Origin: Heterodera schachtii
Lineage: Eukaryota > Nematoda > Chromadorea > Rhabditida > Heteroderidae
DNA length: 64,000 nucleotides
Direction: 5' to 3'
NCBI GenBank assembly: GCA_023374025.1
Contig: SIJG01000039.1
Coordinates: 1,088,579-1,152,578 of the forward strand
The notes beneath the pieces are model-generated. The model was not told where the DNA came from. It was given only the letters and a program-made list of their open reading frames with translations, and did no database searches. The position numbers and the translations under genes are program-made. Of the stretch, positions 11,445 to 22,085 are shown piece after piece. Position 1 is the first letter of the stretch. Every line of letters starts with the position of its first letter.

Positions 11445-13735
11445 TAAAAAAATTGGTAAAAATAAACGAAGTCCTTAAGTTTTATTTTTTAATATATCTT
11501 CTTTGGTATTTATTTATTTATATTAGAGTAAATTTTAGTTAGCAAGGTTGTATAATATTTCTGGAATATTAAATTAAAAGACAACACAAAATATATTTAT
11601 AAAAATAATTTCTTTATTCTTATTTTTAAATTGTTGTAAATTTAATAATTTTCAATAAATAAAAAAATGGGAAAATCATTAATTTTTTTATTAATCAAAT
11701 TTCATTATTTATTTTTGCAATATTTATTTGGCAAATAATTTTTTATAAAGACTAGCGGCGCACGATATATCTTTTAAACTATTTATTTTAGTAATTAATA
11801 AATATTTTCGTAATTTTAAAGTTTGTCCTGCGTAAATTTATACTTTTAAAACTGCAGTTTTCTGCTAAAATAGATATCAACATCTATTTTCTCTGCTATA
11901 TTTATAACATTTAAGAAGCATTCTTTTTATTTTAATTATTATTAAAAACTAAAAAAACCAGCAACACTCTAGTAAATTATTAATTTTTTTGATTATTCAA
12001 ATTCCGGCACTCAGTATAAATTTATTTTATTTTTATACCAAAAACCCGTTGCGAGCATTCGACTCTCTAATTCATTTATTTTTTCATGGATGGTTATTTT
12101 TGATTTCTATGCAATTTTTGTTTTTATTTATATAATCAATAGGCTTAAAAATGTATTAGTTTGAATAGCGTTTTAATATTGAACTAATTTGCATTTTTTA
12201 AAAATTGTGTTCGATTGACAATTTAATTTTGTTGTGATCTTCATTATTATTATTGTTGCCTATTTTAAAGTGGAAGCGTGAGACATACATAGCATTTTTC
12301 GTAGTTATGAATAGGTACCAGTCTGTTGAATTTTAAGGAATTTTATGTATTTTATTTAATTTATTAATCAATTATAATAGCTGAATTCAAGTAATTGTAT
12401 ATATAATCGAGTTAAAAAAGTTATTTTCATTAATTTCTAAAATACATTTATAGGCATTTGAAAATGTATGTAAAAATCTGTCCCGTAAACAGCACAAGAA
12501 CTTTCTAATCTAAGCTATTCTAAGTGATTAAACAGCTCACATAAAAGTTGTGGCTTGAAACCCGCAAAAAATTTTTTAGTTGGATTTTATCAACCAAAAA
12601 AATAATATTCCAGGGGGGAGGAATGTTATTCCCATGATTGAAAATCTGACTAAGAATCAGAAAATAATTGTAAAAAGAGAGATTTTTCAAATATTATATT
12701 TAAAAAATTTTATTCATCTAAACCAGTTGTATAAGTTAGTTTTCTTTTTTTTTTTTTTACTTTTCTGAGTAGGATATAACAAAATTATCTTAATTTTATA
12801 TTATGAAATATTTCTTTTGTTTATATAATTCATTTTTAAATTATTTAGAATAAATTTTATGTTTTAATGATAATTTTAAAATTTTGACAGTATAATTAGT
12901 TTTTATTTTTCGATAAGGTTTCTTATTCATTAACAACAAAAGATATCTTCTGCATTTTATGTTTCAATTAGTTTCATTTTATTGATGTAATATAAATTTC
13001 CACCACCACTTTGTTTTACCTCTTTCAGCATATTTCAGTTTTTACATCACTGTATGGGTCACAATGTTCGTACGTAAATTATCTTTTATTTTGAAGCACC
13101 TTTAGCATATGGAGCACTCAAAAAGTTTTGCTAACAGGATTAAATTGGAAATAAAATTATATTATCCATAATCTTTTTTTTATTGAATGCTCATAGCCTT
13201 TTTTCATAATACAAAATTAAATAATATTTAAGCAGAAAATACGGAATTTAGTTCAACTAATATAGCATTATATAAATGAAATGAGTTTTGGACTTTGTTG
13301 GATCTCGCGGCGGAACATTCATCCGGTAATATATACATGCGTTTTTGAATATAATTCCTATAATATTTATTTCTTGGCTGTCGAAAAACCAAATACCACG
13401 CAAGTGCGTCTTCTTTACTTTTTAATTATATAATTATTACTCAATTTTAAATTTATTTTTCTGGTGAGGTTTATGTTTTTCTCATTCCACTAAAATACCG
13501 ACAATATGCAGACGATAAAAGACAAAATTTTACGAAAAATATTTTTAAATTAATTTTCAAGCGGATATATTATAATATTAAACGTTGTTTCATTTTTCAT
13601 TAATAATATCTGGTAAACTATTGTTCGGTCGAAAATTTTAGGATGGTTTTGTTGCGTGGTGAGTCGATCCAAAAAAAAACTCAGTGTGGGCGTTCCAAAA
13701 AAAAAACTCAGTGTGGGCGTTCCAAAAAAAAAAAA
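11445..13735 (+). repeat. Left arm of 5-kb palindrome
   Basis: The segment is the reverse complement of 14104-16389, with matching positions summing to about 27834 throughout. Arms match over almost 2.3 kb with scattered substitutions and small indels (for example around 12130-12160 against 15690-15730), so they are not identical. A 62-codon frame at 12580-12768 is repeated in the right arm (15059-15277); it reads through A/T-rich DNA with a poly-Phe end and I do not recognise it. The inner end carries the minisatellite described separately. No target duplication was found at the outer ends. Confidence 0.85.
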
Positions 13736-13793
13736 CTCAGTGTGGGCGTTCCAAAAAAAACTCAGTGTGGGCGTTCCAAAAAAAAACTCAGTG
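13671..13793 (+). repeat. 26-bp minisatellite at inner end of left arm
   Basis: Five units of CTCAGTGTGGGCGTTCC joined by runs of eight to twelve A lie next to GTCGATCC. The last unit ends in CTCAGTGATTGATTG, leading into the palindrome spacer. The mirrored right arm has only two full units, so copy number differs between arms. The overlapping minus-strand frame with repeated LSFFFGTPT-type peptides is a consequence of this array. Confidence 0.9.
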
Positions 13794-14103
13794 ATTGATT
13801 GATCATTTTCAGCAAGCCGATCGCACCATTTTCGGGGCACAAAAAGCGCCTGAACCGGAACCCGGACCGGCTCGGTTAAGAATAATTTTTTGTTCAGTTT
13901 TTCAAGGGCTATCTCCCAGGCCGGGTCCGGTTCTTGATCCATTCACTTGGAGCCCGTCATGGGTCGTGCACATCTGCCGAGGATTCTAAGCCTCGCCCCC
14001 GACCCTGGCGATGTCCAACCCAAACTAAGCGTGCCGGTACCAGCGGCTTTTTTGTACAGCTCGATGAGCTCTACAAAACCATATCAATGGCGTCCGGTTG
14101 TGT
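13794..14103. other. GC-rich spacer at the palindrome centre
   Basis: About 310 bp of markedly GC-richer, non-palindromic sequence separates the arms. It contains small inverted motifs, among them a near-palindrome around 14055-14078 (TGTACAGCTC / GAGCTCTACA). Open frames of 64-111 codons cross it but extend into minisatellite and arms in several frames, with no domain I recognise. It could be captured foreign or host sequence. Confidence 0.6.
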
Positions 14104-16389
14104 TTTTTGGAACGCCCACACTGAGTTTTTTTTTTGGAACGCCCACACTGAGTTTTTTTTTGGATCGACTCACCACGCAACAAAACCATCCTAAAATTTT
14201 CGACCGAACAATAGTTTACCAGATATTATTAATGAAAAATGAAACAACGTTTAATATTATAATATATCCGCTTGAAAATTAATTTAAAAATATTTTTCGT
14301 AAAATTTTGTCTTTTATCGTCTGCATATTGTCGGTATTTTAGTGGAATGAGAAAAACATAAACCTCACCAGAAAAATAAATTTAAAATTGAGTAATAATT
14401 ATATAATTAAAAAGTAAAGAAGACGCACTTGCGTGGTATTTGGTTTTTCGACAGCCAAGAAATAAATATTATAGGAATTATATTCAAAAACGCATGTATA
14501 TATTACCGGATGAATGTTCCGCCGCGAGATCAACAAAGTCCAAAACTCATTTCATTTATATAATGCTATATTAGTTGAACTAAATTCCGTATTTTCTGCT
14601 TAAATATTATTTAATTTTGTATTATGAAAAAAGGCTATGAGCATTCAATAAAAAAAAGATTATGGATAATATAATTTTATTTCCAATTTAATCCTGTTAG
14701 CAAAACTTTTTGAGTGCTCCATATGCTAAAGGTGCTTCAAAATAAAAGATAATTTACGTACGAACATTGTGACCCATACAGTGATGTAAAAACTGAAATA
14801 TGCTGAAAGAGGTAAAACAAAGTGGTGGTGGAAATTTATATTACATCAATAAAATGAAACTAATTGAAACATAAAATGCAGAAGATATCTTTTGTTGTTA
14901 ATGAATAAGAAACCTTATCGAAAAATAAAAACTAATTATACTGTCAAAATTTTAAAATTATCATTAAAACATAAAATTTATTCTAAATAATTTAAAAATG
15001 AATTATATAAACAAAAGAAATATTTCATAATATAAAATTAAGATAATTTTGTTATATCCTACTCAGAAAAGTAAAAAAAAAAAAAAAAGAAAACTAACTT
15101 ATACAACTGGTTTAGATGAATAAAATTTTTTAAATATAATATTTGAAAAATCTCTCTTTTTACAATTATTTTCTGATTCTTAGTCAGATTTTCAATCATG
15201 GGAATAACATTCCTCCCCCCTGGAATATTATTTTTTGGTTGATAAAATCCAACTAAAAAATTTTTTGCGGGTTTCAAGCCACAACTTTTATGTGAGCTGT
15301 TTAATCACTTAGAATAGCTTAGATTAGAAAGTTCTTGTGCTGTTTACGGGACAGATTTTTACATACATTTTCAAATGCCTATAAATGTATTTTAGAAATT
15401 AATGAAAATAACTTTTTTAACTCGATTATATCTACAATTACTTGAATTCAGCTATTATAATTGATTAATAAATTAAATAAAATACATAAAATTCCTTAAA
15501 ATTCAACAGACTGGTACCTATTCATAACTACGAAAAATGCTATGTATGTCTCACGCTTCCACTTTAAAATAGGCAACAATAATAATAATGAAGATCACAA
15601 CAAAATTAAATTGTCAATCGAACACAATTTTTAAAAAATGCAAATTAGTTCAATATTAAAACGCTATTCAAACTAATACATTTTTAAAACTATAGATTAT
15701 TTAAATAAAAACAAAATTTGCTTAAAAATCAAAAATAACCATCCATGAAAAAATAAATAAATTATAGAGTCGAATGCTCGCAAAGGGTTTTTTGTATAAA
15801 AATAAAATAAATTTATACTGAGTGCCGGAATTTGAATAATCAAAAAAATTAATAATTTACTAGAGTGTTGCTGGTTTTTTTAGTTTTTAATAATAATTAA
15901 ATTAAAAAGAATGCTTCTTAAATGTTATAAATATAGAAGAGAAAATAGATGTTGATATCTATTTTAGCAGAAAACTGCAGTTTTAAAAGTATAAATTTAC
16001 TCATGACAAACTTTAAAATTACGAAAATATTTATTAATTACTAAAAAAAATAGTTTAAAAGTTATATCGTGCGCCGCTAGTCCTTATAAAAAATTATTTG
16101 CCAAATAAATATTGACAAAATAAATAATGAAATTTGGTTAATAAAAAAATTAATGATTTTCCCATTTTTTTTATTTATTGAAAATTATTAAATTTACAAC
16201 AATTTAAAAATAAGAATAAAGAAATTATTTTTATAAATATATTTTGTGTTGTCTTTTAATTTAATATTCCAGAAATATTATACAACCTTGCTAACTAAAA
16301 TTTACTCTAATATAAATAAATAAATACCAAAGAAGATATATTAAAAAATAAAACTTAAGGACTTCGTTTATTTTTACCAATTTTTTTAA
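14104..16389 (-). repeat. Right arm of 5-kb palindrome
   Basis: This is the inverted counterpart of 11445-13735. It starts with two full 26-bp minisatellite units (14104-14162) followed by GGATCGACTCACCACGC. The outer end at about 16389 is followed at once by another copy of the arm-spacer junction (16391-16461). Divergence between arms argues against a simple hairpin read artefact. Confidence 0.85.
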
Positions 16390-16390
16390 A

Positions 16391-16461
16391 GGCTTCCGGA
16401 AAATGACCAATCAATCACTGAGTTTTTTTTTGGATCGACCTAGCACCGTTTTGTTGTATGG
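16391..16461 (-). repeat. Third, single-unit copy of the minisatellite/spacer junction
   Basis: Read on the minus strand it has GTCGATCC, nine A, CTCAGTG and then ATTGATTGGTCATTTTCC, which is the junction of left arm, one minisatellite unit and the beginning of the spacer (13662-13822). Beyond GGATCGAC the sequence departs from the arm. It sits directly at the outer end of the right arm, so the palindrome probably arose by rearrangement of a larger repeated unit. Confidence 0.65.
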
Positions 16462-16714
16462 TAACGTATGTGAGTTACTTTTTTCTTTTAAATTTTAGTT
16501 TTTTTATTAATTCCTTTTAATTTTAGCTAGTTAGGGAAAAAAATCATTTTCGTTTAATTTCTTAATTCTTCATAATATTCCAATTCTGAATCCAGAACAA
16601 AAAGATGAAATCGAACAATTTTTTCTGAATGAACATTTTTTCCTTTTTTAAATTTGTGCTTAGGTCGCTAAGAAAGAATTTGGCAATTTTTGAACAAAAT
16701 CTTTTAACAAATCA

Positions 16715-16800
16715 GAAGTAAATTTAAAAAAAATTTCCCTGAGGCGCCATCGGTAACGCCGTACCATACATCCCCCTTGTTTCTTAAATTTTTTAAAAAG
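16715..16800 (-). mobile_element. Degenerate single copy of the GC hairpin core
   Basis: On the minus strand a G-rich run is followed by GGCGTTACCGATGGCGCC (16742-16763) and then a TTTGTTAAAAGATTTTG-like segment, in the order seen in the intact hairpin-pair modules. The hairpin arms are degraded. No terminal repeats were found around it. Confidence 0.4.
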
Positions 16801-16984
16801 CAAGCTGTAAATAAGCGGTTTGAAACAAAAAGAATGTAGCCCGGGAGCATTCCAACTCCCCTCTCGCCCTCTGCCGCCATCCAGGCCGAATAATGAATAT
16901 ATTTAAAATATTTTTAAGGTATTTAATTTTTTTTAATAAAAATTTGAAAAAATTTTTGTCTTTAAATTAAAAGAATAAATTTAT

Positions 16985-17097
16985 TTCAAATAAATTGTCT
17001 GTTATACCGGGAATTTTCCGAATGCGTAGAGAGAAATTTTGACTGTTATTTTTAAAAGTTTTTTGATTATTTTAAGTTCTTTTTTTAGTTTATTTGA
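16985..17097 (+). repeat. Dispersed repeat, copy interrupted by the TA-flanked element
   Basis: The segment containing GGAATTTTCCGAATGCGTAG and ending TAGTTTATTTGATA matches 31590-31695 in the same orientation with scattered differences. At this copy the similarity is cut by the element starting at 17100, while the 31.6-kb copy runs on without an insertion. It provides an approximate empty-site comparison. Confidence 0.6.
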
Positions 17098-17099
17098 TA

Positions 17100-18353
17100 C
17101 ACTGTGTTAATTTAATATAAGGACACCTTATTTTTTGTTAATTTGACCACTTCCCATGAACCGATCGAGTTGAAATTTTAACTGTACGTAGAAATTCTGA
17201 AAATATTAAGATTCTAATAGTGACAAGACGAAAGGAAGTTGGAAAAAAATTTTACGATTTTTTTTTCAAAATTGGGGTGTTAATTAAATATAAGGACACT
17301 TTTTTCAGAAGGCTGTAACTTTTTGAGTTGAGCATTAAAAAATCTGAAAAAATTCATTTAAGCTTAGTTTTTTGTATTGATCAAAAAACTCATTTGCAAC
17401 AAATTGACCAGATCACTTCTTTATGGTGATCTGAAAATCATAAAATGGCTTGAAACCCGGGAAATTTTATAAAAAAATTTCTAGGCGGTTGGAAAAAATT
17501 TTTCGTGAAAAACCATTAAGGCCATCTTAAAGAGAATAAAATTCTCTACAAAATGGCCTCTGGATGAGGGCTCTACGCCACGTCTCCGCTGAGGCGCGTT
17601 TGGTTAAACACGAATGTCGTAAAAAGTAAGCAAAATGGCTTAAAAATGGTCATTTTTTGGGTAGTCGATATTTAACCAAACGCTCCTCAGCGGAGACGTG
17701 GCGTAGAGCCCTCATCCAGAGGCCATTTTGTAGAGAATTTTATTCTCTTTAGGATGGCCTTAATGGTTTTTCATGAAAAATTTTTTCCAGCCGCCTAGAA
17801 ATTTTTTTTCGAATTTACCCAGATTTTCACATTTTTTCGCCCACAAAAATTTTGTGTACAATGACTTTTTTCTGGCTTAAAGTGAATAGAAAATGCTTAT
17901 AGGATGTCTGTACATTATATTAGTGTTGTTTGCTGTCAGTTTGATTCGGTTGGTCAAATGTTAGAGGCGGTTTAAGCCTTATGGCCCTTAATTTCTCCGG
18001 AAAACTTAGAAAATTCAACATAACTCTCCCTAAAAGACATATTTCTGTCCGTAAAATAAACAGAAATGTGAATAAAGATTTGTTCTTTCTTATTTAGCTT
18101 GTTTTAGCAGTTTCTTTTAGGTAGTTGCTGAGATTTTTCTCTGTTTTCCAAAGTGTCCTTATATTTAATTAACACCCCAATTTTGAAAAAAAATTCGTAA
18201 AATTTTTTTCCGACTTTCTTTCGTCTTGTCACTATTAGAATCTTAATATTTTCAGAATTTCTACGTACAGTTAAAATTTCAACTCGATCGGTTCATGGGA
18301 AGTGGTCAAATTAACAAAAAATAAGGGTGTCCTTATATTAAATTAACACAGTG
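17100..18353. mobile_element. Tc1/mariner-like non-autonomous element, 1254 bp, with TA duplication
   Basis: The element starts CACTGTGTTAATTTAATATA and ends with the reverse complement, flanked by TA on each side (17098-17099 and 18354-18355). Terminal inverted repeats extend about 205 bp (17100-17305 and about 18146-18353) with few differences. A TA target duplication and CACTG-type ends fit the Tc1/mariner superfamily. No transposase frame is present. The interior holds a second, independent inverted repeat (17471-17819). Confidence 0.8.
17471..17819. mobile_element. Nested palindromic (foldback-type) repeat
   Basis: Arms 17471-17609 and 17671-17819 are inverted copies of about 140-150 bp, including CTAGGCGG, ATGGCCTCTGGATGAGGGCT and GCTACGCCACGTCTCCGC-like stretches, with a 61-bp loop. 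It lies off-centre in the larger element. It may be a smaller MITE inserted in it, or an internal part of the family; no clear target duplication could be assigned. Confidence 0.7.
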
Positions 18354-18355
18354 TA

Positions 18356-19756
18356 GTGTTTTTGGTATTTGACCACCGGTTTTTGTATTAGTTAATTTAA
18401 AAAAGTTTTTTACTATAATGTTCATGTATTATATTAATTTTTATATTATAAAATTTCATAGGGTGTTAAGTTAAAGATAGGGTGGTAATGTTTATAAATT
18501 TATATAAATCATTTTAATTTTGATTAATTAATAATAAAATTTTAGATTAATAACTATTATCATAGAAGGATTTTTTTTTGCTTTTTTCTTTAACTTATTT
18601 TACATTTATATTAAGAATTCGATCTCCCAAATGTGTGGTGAAACTTGCTTTGGCGGATTTGAACGAAAGGTATTTAATATCTTTTGAATACTTTACTGAA
18701 AATCTTTTTTTTAATTATAATTATCAATTATAATCGCTATATATTGTAATTAAGGTTTACAAAAGATTCCAATTGTATTAGTCGGTTTTTATTCCTTTGA
18801 ATAAATTCCTTGTTGCTGATGTACGTATTTTATTTAAATTATTTACATTTTTAATTTTGCCATTGATCGTTTATAATAATTTTTAATAAATAATTGCATT
18901 TTTTAGTTATTATAATAATATTTTGCTCAAAATATATTTATTCTCTTTTAAATTGAAGCTTTTTTAAATTTGTAATGTTTAGTCTGCTTATTTTTAAATA
19001 TTTAATTTATTTCCATCATCTCGCTTCCCAGAAAATATTACATTTGGGCCATTAGTTCTCTTATTAATATTTAATTTTTCATGATTTTAATTATTTTCCC
19101 TAAATAACAAAAAAAATTATATCACTCAATTTTTTAATATTAACTAATAAATTTGGAAATTTGGAAATTTTTAATTATTTAATTATTTTTTATAAAACAT
19201 TTCTAACAGCGGCTTATTATTTTATTACTAAATTAAAGAAATTTATTTGGATTATTTGAAAAAATGAATACATTTTAATTTTTTATTGCAATCTTAAATG
19301 ATTTATATAATATTCATTATTTTTTTATTATTTATCCAATTAGTCAATTTTATATTTGGATATCATATTTAAATTTATTTAGCTTTTAATGATGCAGCAA
19401 AAATCGTTATATAAAATAATTTTAACAATTTTGCTGTTTACATATTATGCCAATGAATAGTGGGATTGGATTTTCTTTAAAGGAAAAGATAAAATAAGAA
19501 TTCAAAAAATTGCCGAAAGATAATTTATATTTCTCCAATAATTAAAATTAAATTTTTTTTTCTTTTAAATTGCCGCTTGGATATGAAGGGTTTCATCATA
19601 AATTAATTTTGAAATTTATTTTTTATTGCTTGATTTGCTTATATTAATTTGCTATATATATTAGTAATTTTAATTTCTTATGTGTAAACTTTATTTCTTT
19701 TTTAATTCAAGCATTGTTATTTTAAATTTACATAAATCAAAAATAATCTTAAAAAT
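18356..19756. other. AT-rich non-coding DNA
   Basis: No gene, RNA gene or repeat of note was seen in this stretch. Confidence 0.5.
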
Positions 19757-20789
19757 TTCTCTTATTTCTCCAAATGTTTCTCTTCCTCTTTTTTTCTCTC
19801 TCTCCCCTTTTTTCTCCCTCTCTCTCTTTCTCTCCCCCTCTCTTTTTCTTTCCCTCTCATTTTCTTCTCTCTTCCCCATCTCTCTTCCTCTCTCCCACTT
19901 CTCTCTTTTTCTTCTCTCTCCTCCATCTCTCTTCCTCTCTCCCACCTCTCAATCGCCTCGCCGCTCTCTTCTCCTCTTTTTCCCCTTTTTTTTCTCTCTC
20001 TCGGCACTCTCTCTCTTTCTCTCACCCTCTCTTTTCTTCTCTCTCTTTCTCTCTCTCTCCCCCATCTCTCTTTCTCTCTCCAACCTCTCTCTCTCTCCTC
20101 CCCATTCTCTTCTCGTTCTTTCTCCAACCCGCTCTATTTCTCTCTTTTATTCTCTCTCTTTCTCTCTCTCTCCCCCACTCTCTCGCTCTCTTCTTTCTCT
20201 CTCTCTCATTCTCTCTTCTTCTCTCTCTTTCTCCCCTCCCCCTCTCTCTTTTTCCATTTTCTTATCCCTCTTTCTCTCTATCTCTCTCTCTCTCTCTTTC
20301 TCTCTCTCTTCTTCTCTCTCTCCCTCTCTTTCATTCTCTTTTTTCTTCTCTCTCCCCCAGCTCTCTTCCGCTCTCCCACATCTATCTCCTCTCCACTGTC
20401 TCTTTCTCTCTCTCTATTTCTCCTCCCCACTCTCTTCCCTCTCTTTTCTCCTTTTCTCCTTCTCTTTCTCTCTCTCTTTTCTTCTCACTCTTTCTCTCTT
20501 TTGTTCTCTCTATTTCTCTCTCTCGCCCACTCTCTTTCTCTCTTTTCTTCTGTCTCTCTCTCCCTTTCTCTCTCTCTCTCTCACTCTTCTCTTTCTTTCT
20601 CTCTCTCCCTCTCTCTTTCCCTCTCTATTTTTTCTTCTCTCTCCCCCATCTCTCTTCCTCTCTCTCTCCCTCATTCTCTTTTTTCTCTCGCTCTCTCTTT
20701 TCGCCCTCTCCCCCTCTCTCATTCTCTCTTCTTCTCCCTCTTTCTCACTTTCTTTCTCTCTCTTTCTCTCTCTCTTTCTCTCTCTCTTA
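19757..20789 (+). repeat. Kilobase-scale CT-rich polypyrimidine block 1
   Basis: About 1 kb consists almost wholly of C and T on the plus strand, in CTCTCT, TTTCTC and CCCTC variants with a period of two and rare A or G. Longer sub-repeats such as CCATCTCTCTTCCTCTCTCC recur. The tract is open in all plus frames and yields spurious proteins of up to 370 Ser/Leu/Phe/Pro-rich residues, and Arg/Glu-rich ones on the minus strand. Long homopurine-homopyrimidine mirror tracts can adopt triplex (H-DNA) structure. Confidence 0.95.
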
Positions 20790-20894
20790 TGAAATTTTTA
20801 TTTCGTGTCAGAAAATATTTTCTTTTTGAAAGATTTCGTGTCAATAAATAATTCAAAATGTTTGTGACATATACACATTGCAAAATTTATATAC

Positions 20895-20930
20895 GAGCGC
20901 TTGGGCGCCGCTTCGCGGCGCCAACCGCTC
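20895..20930. other. Strong GC hairpin between the CT blocks
   Basis: Nested complementary arms GAGCG/CGCTC and TTGGGCGCCGC/GCGGCGCCAA close on a TTC loop, with one bulged base. It is the most stable short hairpin I see in the window and sits in otherwise AT-rich sequence. It may be a transposon remnant; I cannot assign a function. Confidence 0.75.
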
Positions 20931-21012
20931 TATTTTGTTCTCAAAGAAATTAAAACTGTTAAAATTTAATGACAAAATTTATTTTTTCAAAATATCATTT
21001 CCCTTTCCCATG

Positions 21013-21149
21013 TGGCGTAGCCAGACCCTTGGCTTTGGGGGGGGGGGGCTGAAGCCAAAATTTCGATTTTTAGGGGTGTATTTTTGTTTTTTTGAAATCC
21101 CGAATTAATGGGTGTATTTTACAAAATTTTGGTTTCGGGGGGGGGGGGG
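21013..21149 (+). mobile_element. G-tract-bounded dispersed repeat, short copy
   Basis: The copy starts GGCGTAGCCAGACCCTTGGC, continues with a G tract, CTGA, an AGGGGTGTATTTTT motif and GAAATCCC, and ends TTTCG plus a 13-base G tract. Both ends match the longer copy on the minus strand of 8624-8910; the GC hairpin core present there is missing here. It directly abuts the second CT block, so it may have inserted into a once continuous CT tract. Confidence 0.6.
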
Positions 21150-21930
21150 CTCTCTCTCAGTCTCGCTCTCTCATTTCCTTTCACTCTCTCTCTTAATCTC
21201 TCTCTCTCTCTTTCTCTCTCTCGCTCTCTCATTTCCTTTCTCTCCCTCTCTGTTTTCTCTCTCTCCCTTCTCTCTCTCTCTCTCAGCTCTCTCTCTTCTC
21301 TCTCTCTCTACTCTTTCTCCCATCCTCTCATCTCTCTTTCTCTCTCCCTTCTCTCTCACTCCTCCTCTCTATTTCTCTTTTTTTTTTCTCTCTCTCTCCC
21401 TCTCTGTTTTCTCTCTCTCCATTCTCTCTCTCTCTGCTCGCTCCCTCTCTCCCATCCTTTCACCTCTGTCTCTCTATTTCTTTCTCTGCTCTCTCTCTCC
21501 CACCCTCTCACTCTCTCTTCGCTCTACCTCTCACTGCTTCTCTTCTTTTTCTTTCTCTTTCCCTTCTCTCTTTTTCTCTCTCTTCTCTCTCCCATCCTCC
21601 CACCTCTCTCTCAGCTCTCTCTCTTCTCTCTCTCTCTCTACTCTCTCTCTCTCATTCTCTCTCCCTTCTCTCTTTTTCTCTCTCCCTGCTCTTTCTCTGT
21701 CATCTCTCAGTCTTCCCCCTCTTTTTCTATCGTTTCCATTTCCCCTTCTCAATCGCTCTTTGTCTTCCGCTCTCTCTTTAATTGTCCTCTTGCTTTTTCT
21801 CCTTTATCTTCTCTTTCTCTCTCAGTCTCTCTCTCCCCTTCCTTTAGAATCTCTTCATTCTGTCCCCTCTCTCGCTTCCTGTTCATCTCTCTCTATAGTT
21901 TTCCCCTTCTTCTCTAACTTCTAATTCTCA
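21150..21930 (+). repeat. CT-rich polypyrimidine block 2
   Basis: About 780 bp of CT-rich microsatellite with the same character as block 1 begins directly after a 13-G tract. Near its end it takes up more other bases. Predicted frames of 269-270 Ser/Leu-rich codons are artefacts of the low complexity. Confidence 0.95.
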
Positions 21931-22085
21931 CCCACTTCTATACACCCATCACACTCACACAAAGACGCACGCATTCAGTCCTGCGTGACAACCGCACGCG
22001 TTACCCACACTACCCCTCCCATCCGCGCCGGCAGAGAAACATACACTGCTCTCTCTCCTCTACCCATCCTTTCTCTATTATTCTC
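21931..22085. other. CA/CG-rich tail of the CT block
   Basis: The block ends in a C/A-rich stretch with several CACGC and CGCACGCG motifs and a last short CT run (22051-22075). No gene is visible. It may represent decayed microsatellite or flanking unique sequence. Confidence 0.5.

Noticed and set aside
14055..14078. Peptide DELYK, identical to the end of fluorescent reporter proteins
   Set aside because: Only five residues match; the bases around it do not resemble a reporter gene and form a near-palindrome. Coincidence is the simplest reading.
13550..14282. Frames of 86-130 codons across the palindrome centre with repeated FFFGTPTLS peptides
   Set aside because: The repetition is the minisatellite read in frame; mirrored frames appear on both strands because of the palindrome.
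19680..20829. Frames of 351-370 Ser/Leu/Phe/Pro-rich codons, and Arg/Glu-rich minus frames
   Set aside because: They are translations of the CT microsatellite, open in several frames at once, with no domain structure.
21108..21924. Two 269-270 codon Ser/Leu-rich frames
   Set aside because: Same cause: CT-rich block 2 is open in overlapping frames.
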